From: Pseudomonadaceae bacterium SI-3
Lineage (GTDB): Bacteria; Pseudomonadota; Gammaproteobacteria; Pseudomonadales; Pseudomonadaceae
DNA: 64,000 bases
Direction of reading: 5' to 3'
Assembly (NCBI GenBank): GCA_004010935.1
Contig: CP026511.1
Location: 3,038,001 to 3,102,000 of the forward strand
In this document: one piece after another, positions 36,553-46,911 of the stretch
How the letters are laid out: each line of letters begins with the position of its first letter
Position numbering within the stretch: the stretch's first letter is position 1
The notes under the pieces: model-generated
What the model was told of the DNA's origin: nothing
What the model saw: the letters and a program-made list of their open reading frames with translations, nothing else
Databases searched by the model: none
Translations under genes and position numbers: made by a program

Positions 36553-37779
36553 CTAGCGCAACAACCGGCTATCAAGAACCTTCGATCCGCCACCCAGCAT
36601 GGTTTCAGTGATGTTGATGAAGTCGTCGGTGGTTACCCGATCCAGTCGCATCAAACCCCGCGCAACATCATCAAGCGAGTGGCGTCCTTTGCTGCGCTGG
36701 CGGATCTCCCGATCGAGTTCCTGCAGCAGAAGCACGGCTCTGGCTGTGACCGGACCACTGGATCGCTCGGTTCGCAGGCTATCGACCTTGCGGCTCCATT
36801 CAGTCAGATGCTCTCGAACCGCCTGGTAGCGATCCTCGCTCATGCCACCGGCGCGGCGCATCAGCTCGATCGCGTAATACTCGGCCAGCCCTTCGCTTAT
36901 CCAGTCACTGCGATCGGCATCGGAGATTCGACTGAACACGTGCACCAGCTCATGCACCAGCGAACTGGTCCCGTTCTCGCTGACCAGTGGACGGTCGGCG
37001 TGCATGAACAGCGAATTGGGGCCAGACAAACCGCCTCTCCACATCGGGTCGCCGGCCCCGACAACCAGCAGCTTCTCAGGATCCCGCGGGAATACGTTCT
37101 GCATTTCGGGCCAGACGAAGGTCAGCAGCGTAAGGATATCCATCCTGCGCATCCCTTCGCCCACCGGGGCAGAAACCGCCACGTCGGTTTCACCGAGTCG
37201 GGCGCGGCGACTGCCAAGCTTGCCGGCGAGGATCCATCCGGTCGGGCGATCGAACAGGCGCTCGGGATTGTCGATGCGAAAGCGATTCTTCCCGATACGT
37301 GGCCAACCGGTCTCGACGCTCTTCCAGCCGCTGGGTAGTTCGAACTGCAGCCGAGAAACCAGTCTGACTCCGTCCTGCTGATCAAGGCGACCGGCGGGCA
37401 CCAGATCGTCTCCGCGCAGTAACGTCCAGTCATCCGTCATCCGCGCATCGAAGCGGCCGCTTTTGCGCTGATGACTGACCTTAACCTGATAACGCAAATG
37501 TGCTTTGCCAGGCCCTGGCCGCCAGACTCCGCGCCCACTCTCTTCCTCCCAGCTGCTTTCGCTGTTGGTCTGGAAATCGCTATAGGCCTGTTCCTTGCCA
37601 AGATTCAGATCTAGAAATTTAACCGCGCCGCCGTCTTCGAGGGCGAGCTCCACTTCCGCAATACCCTGCTCGGGAACGAACTTGACGGTGTAGTTCAGGT
37701 CGACCCGCTTGGCCGCCTGAAGTGGCGCAACGAACGAAAGCAACAGAACGGCAAGCAGCGGTAACTGACGGCGGGACAT
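36553..37779 (-). CDS. Putative exported gluzincin-type metallopeptidase
   Basis: The 408-residue protein has a signal peptide (residues 1-22, ending LQAA). The zinc motif HELVH lies at 276-280 and the downstream ligand is probably Glu296 in [10 protein letters not shown]; this pairing is typical of gluzincins in the M1/M61 group. The first ~200 residues resemble the beta-rich N-terminal part of M61-like peptidases. The substrate is unknown, and it acts in the periplasm or beyond. It precedes ltaE on the same strand by 62 bases, so co-transcription is possible. Confidence 0.75.
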   Translation of the reverse strand: MSRRQLPLLAVLLLSFVAPLQAAKRVDLNYTVKFVPEQGIAEVELALEDGGAVKFLDLNLGKEQAYSDFQTNSESSWEEESGRGVWRPGPGKAHLRYQVKVSHQRKSGRFDARMTDDWTLLRGDDLVPAGRLDQQDGVRLVSRLQFELPSGWKSVETGWPRIGKNRFRIDNPERLFDRPTGWILAGKLGSRRARLGETDVAVSAPVGEGMRRMDILTLLTFVWPEMQNVFPRDPEKLLVVGAGDPMWRGGLSGPNSLFMHADRPLVSENGTSSLVHELVHVFSRISDADRSDWISEGLAEYYAIELMRRAGGMSEDRYQAVREHLTEWSRKVDSLRTERSSGPVTARAVLLLQELDREIRQRSKGRHSLDDVARGLMRLDRVTTDDFINITETMLGGGSKVLDSRLLR

Positions 37780-37831
37780 CGAGCGGCTCCAGATTGGGTT
37801 CAGTGCTATGACGACGCGGACTGAGGTAGAT

Positions 37832-38281
37832 TCAACCGGCCCGGAATATCAGATGGTCTTCCCAGTCCTCATCAGCCACAGAGCCCTCGGTAATCATCCG
37901 GCCCGATTGGGAAATCCGCTCGGCATGCACGGCATCTGGATCGCCACACACCAAATGATGCCAAAGCGGTAGATCCTTACCTTCGGCTACGAGGCGGTAG
38001 CCACAGGTAGGCGGCAGCCATTTGAATTGCGCAGCGTCCACCGCTGTCAGTTGGACGCAGTCAGGGACACTGGCGCGGCGGTTGGGATAGTCGGTGCAAC
38101 GGCAGCTTTTCAGATCGAGCAGTTTGCAGGCGATACGGGTGTAGTAAACGCTTCCATCCTCTTCATCCTCAAGCTTTTGCAGACAGCAAAGACCACAGCC
38201 ATCGCAAAGCGACTCCCACTCGGCTGAGTCCAGCTCGGCCAGAGTCTTGCGCATCCAGAAGGGTTCGACTTTTGCTGCCAT
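37832..38281 (-). CDS. ycgN: YcgN family Cys-cluster protein (UPF0260)
   Basis: The 149-residue protein has the YkgJ/YcgN cysteine cluster ([45 protein letters not shown]). It resembles E. coli YcgN along its whole length. The cysteines may bind a metal. Its function is unknown. The length is as in the family. Confidence 0.9.
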   Translation of the reverse strand: MAAKVEPFWMRKTLAELDSAEWESLCDGCGLCCLQKLEDEEDGSVYYTRIACKLLDLKSCRCTDYPNRRASVPDCVQLTAVDAAQFKWLPPTCGYRLVAEGKDLPLWHHLVCGDPDAVHAERISQSGRMITEGSVADEDWEDHLIFRAG

Positions 38282-38406
38282 GAATAGCCATCTCGGAAAC
38301 TTGCGAGTCTAGCCGGCAGCAGACGGCCGGCCAATAGCAAAGGGCCTGCCGGTAGACCAAACGACATGCAAGGCCGCCTTTGACTCCTAAGACGGCCCTC
38401 GCACCG

Positions 38407-38817
38407 TCAACTTTTGTCCAGCAAATCCCGGTGACTCCGCATTTGCTCGAGCATCCGCTCCATCTGCTGGATGCGCAGGTCCAGCATTTCCTTGGAAGGC
38501 TGCATGCCCATCATACGACCGCCGCTCATCCCGCCCTGCATGGTCTTACCTCCAGACTTGCCCATGCCGGCACCCGCCCCACCCATCGGGCAGCCATCCA
38601 TCATGCCGAACCCTGACTGCATGCTCTGCCAGTGCTGATCGCGAAGCTTTTGCCTCTCATCAGGTGTCTTTGCATTCTCCCAAGCCTGACGGTACTCCTG
38701 CATCTTCTGCCAGTGTTGCTGCCAAGCTTGCTCATCATAGTCTGGCGCAGGCTGAGCCTGAGCTGTCATTACCAGACCAGTCAGAACAGGAACAATAATC
38801 CAAGAGCGAATGTTCAT
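38407..38817 (-). CDS. Met/Gly-rich exported protein
   Basis: The 136-residue protein has a signal peptide (residues 1-21, ending AQA). A helical N-terminal part follows (AWQQHWQKMQEYRQAWENAKTPDERQKLRDQHWQSMQ), then a Met/Gly-rich stretch at 68-106 with one Cys (Cys76) and a C-terminal helix. Such Met-rich stretches often bind Cu+ or Ag+ in periplasmic proteins, but that is inferred. No metal-resistance gene lies beside it. GGAG 7 bases before the ATG at 38817 sets the start. Confidence 0.7.
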   Translation of the reverse strand: MNIRSWIIVPVLTGLVMTAQAQPAPDYDEQAWQQHWQKMQEYRQAWENAKTPDERQKLRDQHWQSMQSGFGMMDGCPMGGAGAGMGKSGGKTMQGGMSGGRMMGMQPSKEMLDLRIQQMERMLEQMRSHRDLLDKS

Positions 38818-38902
38818 GAGCCATCTCCGTTTTGTTGATGTCATCTGAGCATAGGCCCGCCCCTGCTATTGTTTCTTGTCGCTCGTCAGTAACGCGTACG
38901 GT

Positions 38903-39196
38903 TTACATCGGGTCGTTTCTGCGCAAAAGCTCTTCAGGCAGGTGCTCGATATAGTCATCCTCAGGCGGTGGCATTTGCAGGTGATAACCCTGTTTCTCGA
39001 GGTTATCGAGCACCGTCGCGATGTCCTCCTGCGCCAGCTTGCGTTCAGGCGTAAGGACGATATCGAAGGCAAGCTGCGGCGGACCGAAAGCGGCAAGCAA
39101 AGCTTCCGGCACCCGGGCGAGCGCTTCGCTGCGCTCGACGTACAGGTACATTCCTTTTTTACGCGGGCTTCTATAGATGGAGCAGATGCGTTTCAT
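38903..39196 (-). CDS. ycgL: YcgL domain protein
   Basis: The 97-residue protein matches the YcgL family ([38 protein letters not shown], ending [20 protein letters not shown]). The family has a known fold but an uncertain role. Its ATG overlaps the rnd stop codon as ATGA, so it is translated with rnd. An in-frame extension of 18 codons upstream lies in rnd and is rejected. Confidence 0.9.
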   Translation of the reverse strand: MKRICSIYRSPRKKGMYLYVERSEALARVPEALLAAFGPPQLAFDIVLTPERKLAQEDIATVLDNLEKQGYHLQMPPPEDDYIEHLPEELLRRNDPM

Positions 39197-40317
39197 GATT
39201 TCTCTTCCAGCACGTCGAGAAGGGCTTGCCCCATTCGTTCGCGGCGCCAACCGCGCAGCGACTCAGGCAACTGATAAGGACCGTCGGGATATCCGGATTT
39301 CAACAAGGCTTCCAGCACCTTCTTGCGCAGCATCAATTCCGGCGCGATGTTCATGGCTTGGGCTTCGCGCTGACCGACAGTACGCAATTTTTTCAGCAGC
39401 GCCGACGCGTCGAGTGGCAATGGCTCCGGTAAAGATTCAGGCCAGTCCTGCTCGGGCGTCGCAGCGGCAGTACGGATCAGCTCGAGTAACGCCTCGCCAT
39501 CCTGGCGTACCGTTCGCGGGTGCATGTCATCGATACGCGCCAGGCTTACCAGATCGGTTGGCTGGGTGCGGGCCAGTGGCCACAAGCTGTGTTCACGCAA
39601 TACGCGATTACGGGGTTGGTTACGTGCACGCGCCTGCCGCTCACGCCACCCCGTCAGGACTCGCAACACCGCCAGCTGACGCGGCTTCAATCGCCAGGCC
39701 TGCTTGACGTCACGATAGGCTTCATCCGGATCGGTCTCGCGCTGGAGATTGGCGACCAACTCGGCGCCGTCTTGTATGACCCAGGCGCGCTTCTCGTCGG
39801 ACAGCTTCGGCAGCAGGGCCTCGTACAGCTCAGCCAGATGCTGGGCGTCTTCGGCTGCATAGCGCACCTGCATCTCGCTCAAGGGCCGCTGAAGCCAATC
39901 GGAGCGCGTCTCACCTTTGGGCAGCTCGATGTTCAGCACGCTCTGCACCAACCGCGAGTAGCCCATGGAAAAGCCGATATTCAGATAGCCAGCAGCCAGC
40001 TGCGTATCGAACAACGGCACCGGAAGGCTACCGGTCAACCGCCAGAGCACTTCCAGATCTTCACTGCACGCATGCAAGACTTTCACGACCGCCGGATCCG
40101 TCAGCAGACCGGCAAAAGCAGCCCAATCGGTAATCAGCAATGGATCGATCAGATAGGCACAACGTCCATCACCCACCTGCAGCAGCGCGGCGATCGGGTA
40201 GAAGGTATCGACCCGCATAAACTCCGTATCCACTGCTATATAAGGCAGCTGGCGCCATTCGGCACACAGGCGGGTCAGTTGCGCATCATCCAGCACCCAT
40301 TGAGTTTCGATGGCCAC
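39193..40317 (-). CDS. rnd: Ribonuclease D
   Basis: The 374-residue protein has the DEDD exonuclease domain ([76 protein letters not shown]) and a C-terminal HRDC domain ([28 protein letters not shown]). It trims the 3' ends of tRNA and other RNA. It starts at GTG 40317, with AAGGAGGG five bases upstream; longer frames upstream have no such site. It is coupled to ycgL. Confidence 0.94.
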   Translation of the reverse strand: MAIETQWVLDDAQLTRLCAEWRQLPYIAVDTEFMRVDTFYPIAALLQVGDGRCAYLIDPLLITDWAAFAGLLTDPAVVKVLHACSEDLEVLWRLTGSLPVPLFDTQLAAGYLNIGFSMGYSRLVQSVLNIELPKGETRSDWLQRPLSEMQVRYAAEDAQHLAELYEALLPKLSDEKRAWVIQDGAELVANLQRETDPDEAYRDVKQAWRLKPRQLAVLRVLTGWRERQARARNQPRNRVLREHSLWPLARTQPTDLVSLARIDDMHPRTVRQDGEALLELIRTAAATPEQDWPESLPEPLPLDASALLKKLRTVGQREAQAMNIAPELMLRKKVLEALLKSGYPDGPYQLPESLRGWRRERMGQALLDVLEEKS

Positions 40318-40461
40318 TAGGCCCTCCTTGTTGTCCGATGTTACGACCGACGAGCGGGCGAAAAGGCACGCAGTATATATCGCGCCCCCCAACTCCAGCG
40401 CTTTGATCGCCGTGTCCGCCTGCGTGATAACGTTTCCCCCGAATTCGAACGGAGCCCTGCC

Positions 40462-41307
40462 ATGCCGCTTGCTCAACTGATCGACACTGCGGAACTGACC
40501 GCACGCCTTTCGCAGCCGAATCTGTGCATTTTCGATTGCCGATTCGCCCTTGAAGACCCTGAATACGGGAGGCGTAGTTACGAACAGGCGCATATTCCCG
40601 GTGCGCGCTTTCTCGATCTGGAAAACGACCTGTCAGGCCCGGTTGTCCGCGGCCAGACCGGTCGACACCCGTTGCCGCAGCCGGGGCAGTTGGTTGCGCG
40701 ACTCCGCGCGGCAGGCCTGAATGATGACAGCGAAGTCGTGATCTACGACGACGGCCCCGGCGCATTTGCCGCAAGGGCATGGTGGCTGCTGGCATGGCTG
40801 GGCAAACGCAGCGGTGTGTATTTGCTGGATGGTGGGTTCAAAGCCTGGCATGATGCCAGCGGGCCAGTAACTGGAGAACCGGCCAACGCTCAGCCCGGCC
40901 AGTTCCACGGGGCTCCCGACGACCTTTTGCTGGTTTCCACGCAACAGCTGGCAAAACGCCTCGGGCAGCCTGGTCTGACCCTATTCGATGCGCGTGCCCT
41001 GCCTCGCTTTCTCGGCGAACAAGAGCCTATCGATCCTGTGGCTGGGCATATTCCTGGTGCTCGCTGTGTGCCGTTTACCGAAAACCTTGATGCCGCCGGA
41101 TATTTTCTCTCCCCCGAACAGCTGCGTTCACGATTCGACCGGCACCTAGCCGACCAGCCAGCAGACGATCTGGTGGCCTATTGCGGATCTGGCGTGACGG
41201 CCTGCCATAACCTGTTTGCCCTCTGCCTGGCCGGCTACCCGCTGGCCAAACTGTACCCAGGTTCCTGGAGCGAATGGATCACCGATCCACAACGACCTAT
41301 TGCCTGA
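40462..41307 (+). CDS. sseA: 3-mercaptopyruvate/thiosulfate sulfurtransferase
   Basis: The 281-residue protein has two rhodanese domains (IFDCRFALEDPEYGRRSYEQAHIPGARFLDLENDLSG; ARALPRFLGEQEPIDPVAGHIPGARCVPF). The catalytic Cys241 sits in YCGSGVTACHN, and CGSGVTA favours mercaptopyruvate over thiosulfate as donor. It transfers sulfane sulfur in the cytosol. It is divergent from rnd. Confidence 0.9.
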   Translation: MPLAQLIDTAELTARLSQPNLCIFDCRFALEDPEYGRRSYEQAHIPGARFLDLENDLSGPVVRGQTGRHPLPQPGQLVARLRAAGLNDDSEVVIYDDGPGAFAARAWWLLAWLGKRSGVYLLDGGFKAWHDASGPVTGEPANAQPGQFHGAPDDLLLVSTQQLAKRLGQPGLTLFDARALPRFLGEQEPIDPVAGHIPGARCVPFTENLDAAGYFLSPEQLRSRFDRHLADQPADDLVAYCGSGVTACHNLFALCLAGYPLAKLYPGSWSEWITDPQRPIA

Positions 41308-41481
41308 TCCAGGCGATCAAGCGCGACTGATCGGTCAGCTTCAGCCCAGCGGGTTTTATCGGCAATTCGACCTTTTATCGGCGCCGATCGTCGTTCTTTA
41401 CGAAAAATTGCACTCTTTCGTTTGCGACAGATCAGAGAAGCTTGGTAGGGTCCGAGCCGCTTTTTCCCCTGGAGTACAACA

Positions 41482-42804
41482 ATGAAAAAAACATGGTTGA
41501 AGACCGCGATTGCAGTAGCCGTAGGTGCCCTTTCCACTCAGGTCATGGCTGCCGGCTTCGCGCTTAACGAACAAAGCATCAGCGGCATGGGCACCTCATT
41601 CGCCGGTCGCTCTTCTTCTGCCGATGACGCCACTACCGTTTTCGGAAACCCTGCAGGTATGGCGCTCCTGAAGCGCGAGCAGGTGAGCTTGGGAATGGCG
41701 GCGATCCATGCCAAAACTGACATAAGCGATAGTTCCGGCTCTTTTTCTGGCCCAGCCTTAGGTGGGGCAACTTTGCCCTACAGTGGAAGTAGCGACGGGG
41801 ATATGGTCCCATTCACTGCTGTTCCGATGGGTTACTACGTTAAACCGATCGACGAAAAATGGGCCGTTGGGGTTGGCATCTATGTGCCTTTCGGTCTAGT
41901 GACCGATTATGAAAGCGGCTTTCAGGGCCGCTATTTTGGCGATTACAGCGAAGTGCGCGTGATCACAGTGCAGCCCACTGTTAGCTATCGCTTCAATGAA
42001 AAGCTGTCGGTAGGCTTCGGGCCGACCATCAACCGTATTGACGGTGAGCTGCAAAGCAAGTCTCCCAACGCCGTCGGCCCGCTGGGATCCAATGACGGTC
42101 GGGTCAAGGTGACTGGCACTGACACTGCGCTAGGCTTCAACGCCGGGGTCTTGTATGAATTCACACCGCAAACCCGCGCGGGCGTAACCTATCGCTCTAA
42201 AGTCGCTTATAAGCTCGAGGGGGACACCGAGCTTTCCGGTGGCAGTTTTGCTCTGACAGGTGCAGCGCGCGACTACGACGCGTCGCTTGAACTTGACACA
42301 CCCGAATCGGTTGACGTGTCGCTTACCCATGAGCTCAACGATCAGTGGACGCTGTACGGCGGGGCAATGTGGACACGCTGGAGCCGTTTCGAAGCAATCG
42401 TCATTGAAAACGACGGTATTCCTGCTCCCCTACAGGGCAACCTAGCACCTATCGTCGAGGAACAGGATTGGCATGACACTTGGTCCTATGCCATCGGCGC
42501 AGCTTACAAGCTGAACAGCGAGTGGACGCTGCGGACCGGTTTGGCGTTTGATCAGAGCCCAACCAATAACACCCATCGTTCTCCGCGCATCCCAACGGGC
42601 GACCGCACTGCAATCAGCTTGGGCCTGGCATGGAATCCGACCGAAGACGTAACCGTTGACCTTGCCTACTCGTACCTCCGCGAGGAGGAGGTCGAGATCA
42701 GCCGCGACCGTTCCTATTCAGGTGGCCTGCTAGAAGCGAATTACGATGCTAGCTACAAGAACAGAGCTCACGGTTTCGGCGCTGCCATGACCTACCGCTT
42801 CTGA
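41482..42804 (+). CDS. FadL/OmpP1-family outer-membrane porin
   Basis: The 440-residue protein has a signal peptide (1-23) and the FadL N-terminus (AGFALNEQSISGMGTSFAGRSSSADDATTVFGNPAGMALL). Beta-strand repeats follow (YVKPIDEKWAVGVGIYVPFGLVTDYESGFQGRYFG), and it ends with an aromatic residue (TYRF). FadL homologues pass long-chain fatty acids or hydrophobic compounds through the outer membrane. The substrate cannot be fixed from sequence. A terminator follows. Confidence 0.92.
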   Translation: MKKTWLKTAIAVAVGALSTQVMAAGFALNEQSISGMGTSFAGRSSSADDATTVFGNPAGMALLKREQVSLGMAAIHAKTDISDSSGSFSGPALGGATLPYSGSSDGDMVPFTAVPMGYYVKPIDEKWAVGVGIYVPFGLVTDYESGFQGRYFGDYSEVRVITVQPTVSYRFNEKLSVGFGPTINRIDGELQSKSPNAVGPLGSNDGRVKVTGTDTALGFNAGVLYEFTPQTRAGVTYRSKVAYKLEGDTELSGGSFALTGAARDYDASLELDTPESVDVSLTHELNDQWTLYGGAMWTRWSRFEAIVIENDGIPAPLQGNLAPIVEEQDWHDTWSYAIGAAYKLNSEWTLRTGLAFDQSPTNNTHRSPRIPTGDRTAISLGLAWNPTEDVTVDLAYSYLREEEVEISRDRSYSGGLLEANYDASYKNRAHGFGAAMTYRF

Positions 42805-42811
42805 TGTACCC

Positions 42812-42833
42812 GCCCCGACCGCTCGGTCGGGGC
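42812..42833. terminator. Terminator between the FadL-type porin and the peroxidase gene
   Basis: Perfect arms GCCCCGACCG and CGGTCGGGGC are separated by CT. It sits between two convergent genes and can act in both directions. Confidence 0.8.
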
Positions 42834-42842
42834 ATCCCTCCG

Positions 42843-43391
42843 CTACTTCGCCAACGCCTTTTCCACCGCAGCGATCAGCTCCGGATCATCCGGTTCGACT
42901 TTGCTCGAAAAATAGTCGACCACCTTGCCGTTGCGATCGACCACGTACTTGTAGAAATTCCAGCGCGGGGCCCCGCCGGCCTGCTCGGCCAGCTCGCGAA
43001 ATAATGGAATTGCGTCGCCGCCACGCACTGGCTGTGTCTGCGCCATCGGGAAGGTCACGCCGTAGTTTACGTAGCAGACCTCAGCCGTCTCTGCCGCATC
43101 GTCTGACTCCTGAAAGAAATCATCGGACGGCACGCCAAGAATCATCAACCCATCATCTTTGTAGCGCTGATACAGCGCCTCCAGCCCCTTGAACTGCGGT
43201 GCGAAGCCACAAAAGCTGGCGGTATTGACCACAACCAACGCCTTACCCTGAAACTGCTCGCACAGATCAATGGTTTCCTTTGATCGCAGCTTCGGAAGTT
43301 CATGTTGCAGCAACGCCGGGCACTGTTCGGCCGCTGCGGGACCAGCCAACAGGAGCAGCGCAAGTGAGGCGGCAACCCATTCAATTCTCAT
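42843..43391 (-). CDS. Exported glutathione peroxidase-like protein
   Basis: The 182-residue protein has a signal peptide (1-21, ending AAA) and the Gpx core with peroxidatic Cys61 in [17 protein letters not shown]; the family normally has U/C-x-T here. [18 protein letters not shown] near the C-terminus is also typical. It is exported, unlike many BtuE-type peroxidases. It likely reduces peroxides in the periplasm, with an unidentified electron donor. It is divergent from modE, whose operator lies about 100 bases upstream. Confidence 0.85.
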   Translation of the reverse strand: MRIEWVAASLALLLLAGPAAAEQCPALLQHELPKLRSKETIDLCEQFQGKALVVVNTASFCGFAPQFKGLEALYQRYKDDGLMILGVPSDDFFQESDDAAETAEVCYVNYGVTFPMAQTQPVRGGDAIPLFRELAEQAGGAPRWNFYKYVVDRNGKVVDYFSSKVEPDDPELIAAVEKALAK

Positions 43392-43488
43392 GACGAAGCT
43401 CCAGAAAGCGGTATCGAGGCCACGCTACTCCCGAGTCGCACCCGGAGCAACGGTCGCTCAATCTCAATATATGAGGCCCACGCGATAA

Positions 43489-43512
43489 CGCTATATACAA
43501 TTCTATATAGCG
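43489..43512 (+). promoter_or_regulatory. ModE box upstream of modEABC
   Basis: CGCTATATA and TATATAGCG are separated by 6 bases and form a perfect inverted repeat, a full match to the ModE operator CGNTATATA-N6-TATATANCG pattern. It lies 35 bases before modE. Confidence 0.88.
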
Positions 43513-43547
43513 CTTGCCAAAATGGCCGCTCCTTATGGGAGGCAGAC

Positions 43548-44360
43548 ATGAGCGATCCGAGACCATTCGAACCGTTGCGCATAGACGGGCAGCTCTGGTT
43601 CAACCGTGGCGAGAAGGGCTATCTCGGTGGCAAGCGCATTGAGCTGCTCGAACAGATCGAAGCGACGGGCTCGATCAGTCGCGCCGCCAAGGCCATCAAG
43701 CTCAGCTACAAGGCGGCCTGGGATGCGGTGGATGCCATGAACAATCTCTCCGAGCGCCCGCTGGTCATACGCTCAGCGGGCGGCACCAAGGGCGGCGGGA
43801 CGCAACTGACAGAATTCGGTCGGGAGATGCTGCATATCTGGCAGCGCATGCAACACGAGTACGAACGCTTCCTGGCGCAGGTCGCCCAGGGTATCGATGG
43901 GTTCGAGGATTTCGACAAGCTGCTCAGGGCAATCGCGATGAAGACCAGCGCACGCAACCAGTTTCGGGGCCGCATTACCCAGGTCGAAAGAGGCGCTGTG
44001 AACGGCAGCGTCAGCCTGGATATCGGCGACGGACAAACGATGACCGCGACGCTGACCAACGACAGTATCGACGAGCTTCAGCTGGCACCGGGCAAGATCG
44101 CCATGGCTTTGGTCAAAGCCAGCTTTGTCCTGCTGTCACCTGATCCCGACGTGAAGATCAGCGCCCGCAATCGCCTGAGCGGAACCATCGGAACCATCAC
44201 GCCTGGCGCGGTCAGCTGCGAGGTCAAGCTGCTACTTCCCGGCAACCGAACGCTGGGGGCAGTCATCACCAATGAAAGCACCGAAGCGCTCGGATTGGCC
44301 GTCGGTCAGCCCTGTACGGCGCTGATCAAAGCCTCTCACGTAATCATCGCGGTAGATTGA
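43548..44360 (+). CDS. modE: Molybdate-responsive regulator ModE
   Basis: The 270-residue protein has an N-terminal winged helix (LEQIEATGSISRAAKAIKLSYKAAWDAVDAMNNLSERPLVIRSAGGTKGGGTQLT) and two C-terminal Mop domains (about 125-270; RNQFRGRITQVERG and RNRLSGTIGTITPGAV). It binds molybdate and represses mod genes. A perfect ModE box lies just upstream, so it probably regulates itself and the operon. Its stop overlaps the modA start as TGATG. Confidence 0.95.
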   Translation: MSDPRPFEPLRIDGQLWFNRGEKGYLGGKRIELLEQIEATGSISRAAKAIKLSYKAAWDAVDAMNNLSERPLVIRSAGGTKGGGTQLTEFGREMLHIWQRMQHEYERFLAQVAQGIDGFEDFDKLLRAIAMKTSARNQFRGRITQVERGAVNGSVSLDIGDGQTMTATLTNDSIDELQLAPGKIAMALVKASFVLLSPDPDVKISARNRLSGTIGTITPGAVSCEVKLLLPGNRTLGAVITNESTEALGLAVGQPCTALIKASHVIIAVD

Positions 44361-45121
44361 TGAGCATGATGAATCGTATTCGTATGACCCTAGTCGCAGC
44401 GCTCGCTGCACTTGCGCCTTTGACCGGCCATGCCGATGAAATCCAGGTTGCGGTGGCGTCGAACTTCACCTCGCCCATGCGCGTCATCACTGAAGAGTTC
44501 GAACGCGACACCGGCCATAAGGTACTGCTGTCCTTCGGCTCGACTGGAAAGCTCTACGCGCAGATTCGCAACGGTGCGCCTTTCTCAATAGTGCTGGCAG
44601 CGGATGAACAGATTCCAATCAGGCTGGAAGACGAAGGGTTGGGCGTTGCTGGAAGCCGCTTCACCTACGCCATCGGTACATTGGTGTTGTGGTCAGCCAA
44701 CGAGGGTTATGTCGACGATCAGGGCAAGGTGCTTACCCATCAGGCATATCGTCACCTCGCGATCGCCAACCCGAAAACCGCACCCTACGGCGCCGCAGCG
44801 ATGGCGACGCTGGCAAAGCTGGGTCTTGCCGATTCGGTCAGGGGCAAGCTGGTGCAAGGCGAAAACATTGCACAAACCCATCAATTCGTCGCCAGCGGCA
44901 ACGCCGAACTCGGCTTCGTCGCGCTCTCTCAGGTAATCGAAAGCGGTGAAATCCGGCAGGGGTCCGGCTGGGTTGTACCCGCCACCTATCATCCACTGAT
45001 TCGCCAGGACGCTCTGCTGCTGACCAAAGGTCGCGACAACCCGGCGGCGCACGCACTGCTCGATTACCTGCGAAGCGCAAAGGCAACCGAGGTGATCAAC
45101 GCCTACGGTTATGGTCGGTAG
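44360..45121 (+). CDS. modA: Molybdate-binding periplasmic protein ModA
   Basis: The 253-residue protein has a signal peptide ending about GHADE and the ModA core (VAVASNFTSPMRVITEEFERDTGHKVLLSFGSTGKLYAQIRNGAPFSIVLAADEQ; YAIGTLVLWS). It captures molybdate or tungstate in the periplasm. The ATG at 44360 overlaps the modE stop. Two ATGs slightly further on are also possible. Confidence 0.94.
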   Translation: MSMMNRIRMTLVAALAALAPLTGHADEIQVAVASNFTSPMRVITEEFERDTGHKVLLSFGSTGKLYAQIRNGAPFSIVLAADEQIPIRLEDEGLGVAGSRFTYAIGTLVLWSANEGYVDDQGKVLTHQAYRHLAIANPKTAPYGAAAMATLAKLGLADSVRGKLVQGENIAQTHQFVASGNAELGFVALSQVIESGEIRQGSGWVVPATYHPLIRQDALLLTKGRDNPAAHALLDYLRSAKATEVINAYGYGR

Positions 45122-45124
45122 GTG

Positions 45125-45814
45125 ATGGAAATACCCGCCCTGGATGACGCCAGTCTTTCGGCTATCTGGCTGACGCTCAAACTCGCCAGCATCACCACCG
45201 TTCTGCTGTTACTACTCGGAACCCCCATCGCATGGTGGCTGGCGAGGACCCGCTCACGTCTGAAAGGCCCCATTGGCGCCGTTGTTGCGCTCCCCCTCGT
45301 ACTTCCACCTAGTGTGCTCGGCTTCTATCTGCTGGTAGCGATGGGCCCCAATGGCCCCGTTGGGCAACTGACCCAAACGGTCGGTCTGGGCGTCCTGCCG
45401 TTCACCTTTGCCGGCCTGGTCGTGGGCTCGGTTTTCTACTCGATGCCCTTCGTGGTGCAACCGTTGCAGAACGCCTTCGAAGCGATTGGCGAACGTCCCT
45501 TAGAAGCCGCAGCAACCTTGCGTGCGGGCCCGCTGGACACCTTCTTCACCGTCGTATTTCCGCTGGCACGGCCAGGTTTCGTAACGGCCAGCATTCTCGG
45601 CTTCGCCCATACGGTGGGCGAGTTTGGTGTCGTACTGATGATCGGCGGGAACATCCCCGAGAAAACCCGCGTGTTGTCCGTACAGATCTACGATCACGTC
45701 GAAGCCCTGGAATACGCCCAGGCGCACTGGCTTGCCGGCGGGATGCTGCTGTTTTCCTTTCTGGTGCTACTCGTTCTCTATGCAAGCCCGCTGCGGCAGG
45801 GGTGGCGCGGATGA
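45125..45814 (+). CDS. modB: Molybdate ABC transporter permease ModB
   Basis: The 229-residue protein has about five membrane segments and the ABC permease EAA-like loop ([33 protein letters not shown]). It forms the membrane channel of the molybdate importer. A GTG just before the ATG could also serve. It overlaps modC by ATGA. Confidence 0.95.
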   Translation: MEIPALDDASLSAIWLTLKLASITTVLLLLLGTPIAWWLARTRSRLKGPIGAVVALPLVLPPSVLGFYLLVAMGPNGPVGQLTQTVGLGVLPFTFAGLVVGSVFYSMPFVVQPLQNAFEAIGERPLEAAATLRAGPLDTFFTVVFPLARPGFVTASILGFAHTVGEFGVVLMIGGNIPEKTRVLSVQIYDHVEALEYAQAHWLAGGMLLFSFLVLLVLYASPLRQGWRG

Positions 45815-46902
45815 ACAACAACCTGAGCGGGATACATGCACAGCTGCGTCTGGCTCATCCGGGCTTCGCTCTCGACGTGGACGTCAAACTACCGGGCCGT
45901 GGTGTGAGCGCCCTGTTCGGCCCCTCGGGCTCGGGCAAGACCAGTTGCTTGCGCTGCATCGCCGGGCTCGAGCGCAGCAGCACCGGAACACTGGTGGTCA
46001 ATGGTGACTGCTGGCAAGACTCGAGCCGCCAGTGGTTCGTGCCACCGCATCAGCGCCCGATTGGTTATGTGTTTCAGGATGCCAATCTGTTCGCCCATCT
46101 GTCCGTCAAAGGCAATCTCGAATTCGGCATGAAGCGCGTCCCATCACAGGACCGGCGTGTCGTCTGGAATAAGGCTGTCGAACTGCTGGGCATCGAGCAT
46201 CTTCTGGATCGCATACCAGAGCGACTTTCCGGTGGCGAGCGACAACGGGTCGGCATCGCACGCGCACTGCTGACCAGCCCCCGTCTGCTGCTGATGGACG
46301 AGCCTCTGGCTGCGCTCGACGTGAAGCGCAAACAGGAAATCCTGCCGTACCTCGAACGTTTGCACGACGAGCTGGAGATACCGCTGCTTTATGTCAGCCA
46401 CGCACCAGACGAAGTGGCGCGACTGGCTGATCACCTGGTTCTGCTCGATGAGGGCCAGGTCGTTGCGCAGGGGCCGCTGCACGAAACCCTTGCACGCCTC
46501 GATCTACCGACTGCGTTCGGTGAGGATGCAGGCGTCGTCATCGAATCGGAAATTGCTGGGCACGATACCGATTACCACCTCACTCGCCTGACGTTTCAGG
46601 GCGGTGAGGTCCTGGTGGCGCAACGGAGCGAATCGGTCGGTCATCGGCTGCGCTTTCGCGTCCATGCGCGGGACGTCAGCTTGACGCTGGAACGTGCGGA
46701 AGGCACCAGCATCAGCAACCTGCTACCGGTGCGGGTTGCTGAAGTGGTCACCGCCGATACGCCAGCCCATGTTCTGGTTCGCCTGGACGCCCAAGGCACA
46801 CCACTGCTGGCGCGCATTACGCGGCGTTCGGCCGATCAGCTCGGAGTTACCGAGGGCAAGGCGCTCTGGGCGCAGATCAAGACAGTCGCATTGCTGGGTT
46901 GA
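45811..46902 (+). CDS. modC: Molybdate ABC transporter ATPase ModC
   Basis: The 363-residue protein has Walker A GPSGSGKT (about 37-44), the ABC signature [15 protein letters not shown], Walker [13 protein letters not shown], and a C-terminal Mop domain (about 285-363). It powers molybdate uptake. The ATG at 45811 overlaps the modB stop. Confidence 0.95.
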   Translation: MNNNLSGIHAQLRLAHPGFALDVDVKLPGRGVSALFGPSGSGKTSCLRCIAGLERSSTGTLVVNGDCWQDSSRQWFVPPHQRPIGYVFQDANLFAHLSVKGNLEFGMKRVPSQDRRVVWNKAVELLGIEHLLDRIPERLSGGERQRVGIARALLTSPRLLLMDEPLAALDVKRKQEILPYLERLHDELEIPLLYVSHAPDEVARLADHLVLLDEGQVVAQGPLHETLARLDLPTAFGEDAGVVIESEIAGHDTDYHLTRLTFQGGEVLVAQRSESVGHRLRFRVHARDVSLTLERAEGTSISNLLPVRVAEVVTADTPAHVLVRLDAQGTPLLARITRRSADQLGVTEGKALWAQIKTVALLG

Positions 46903-46911
46903 GGGCTCGCC

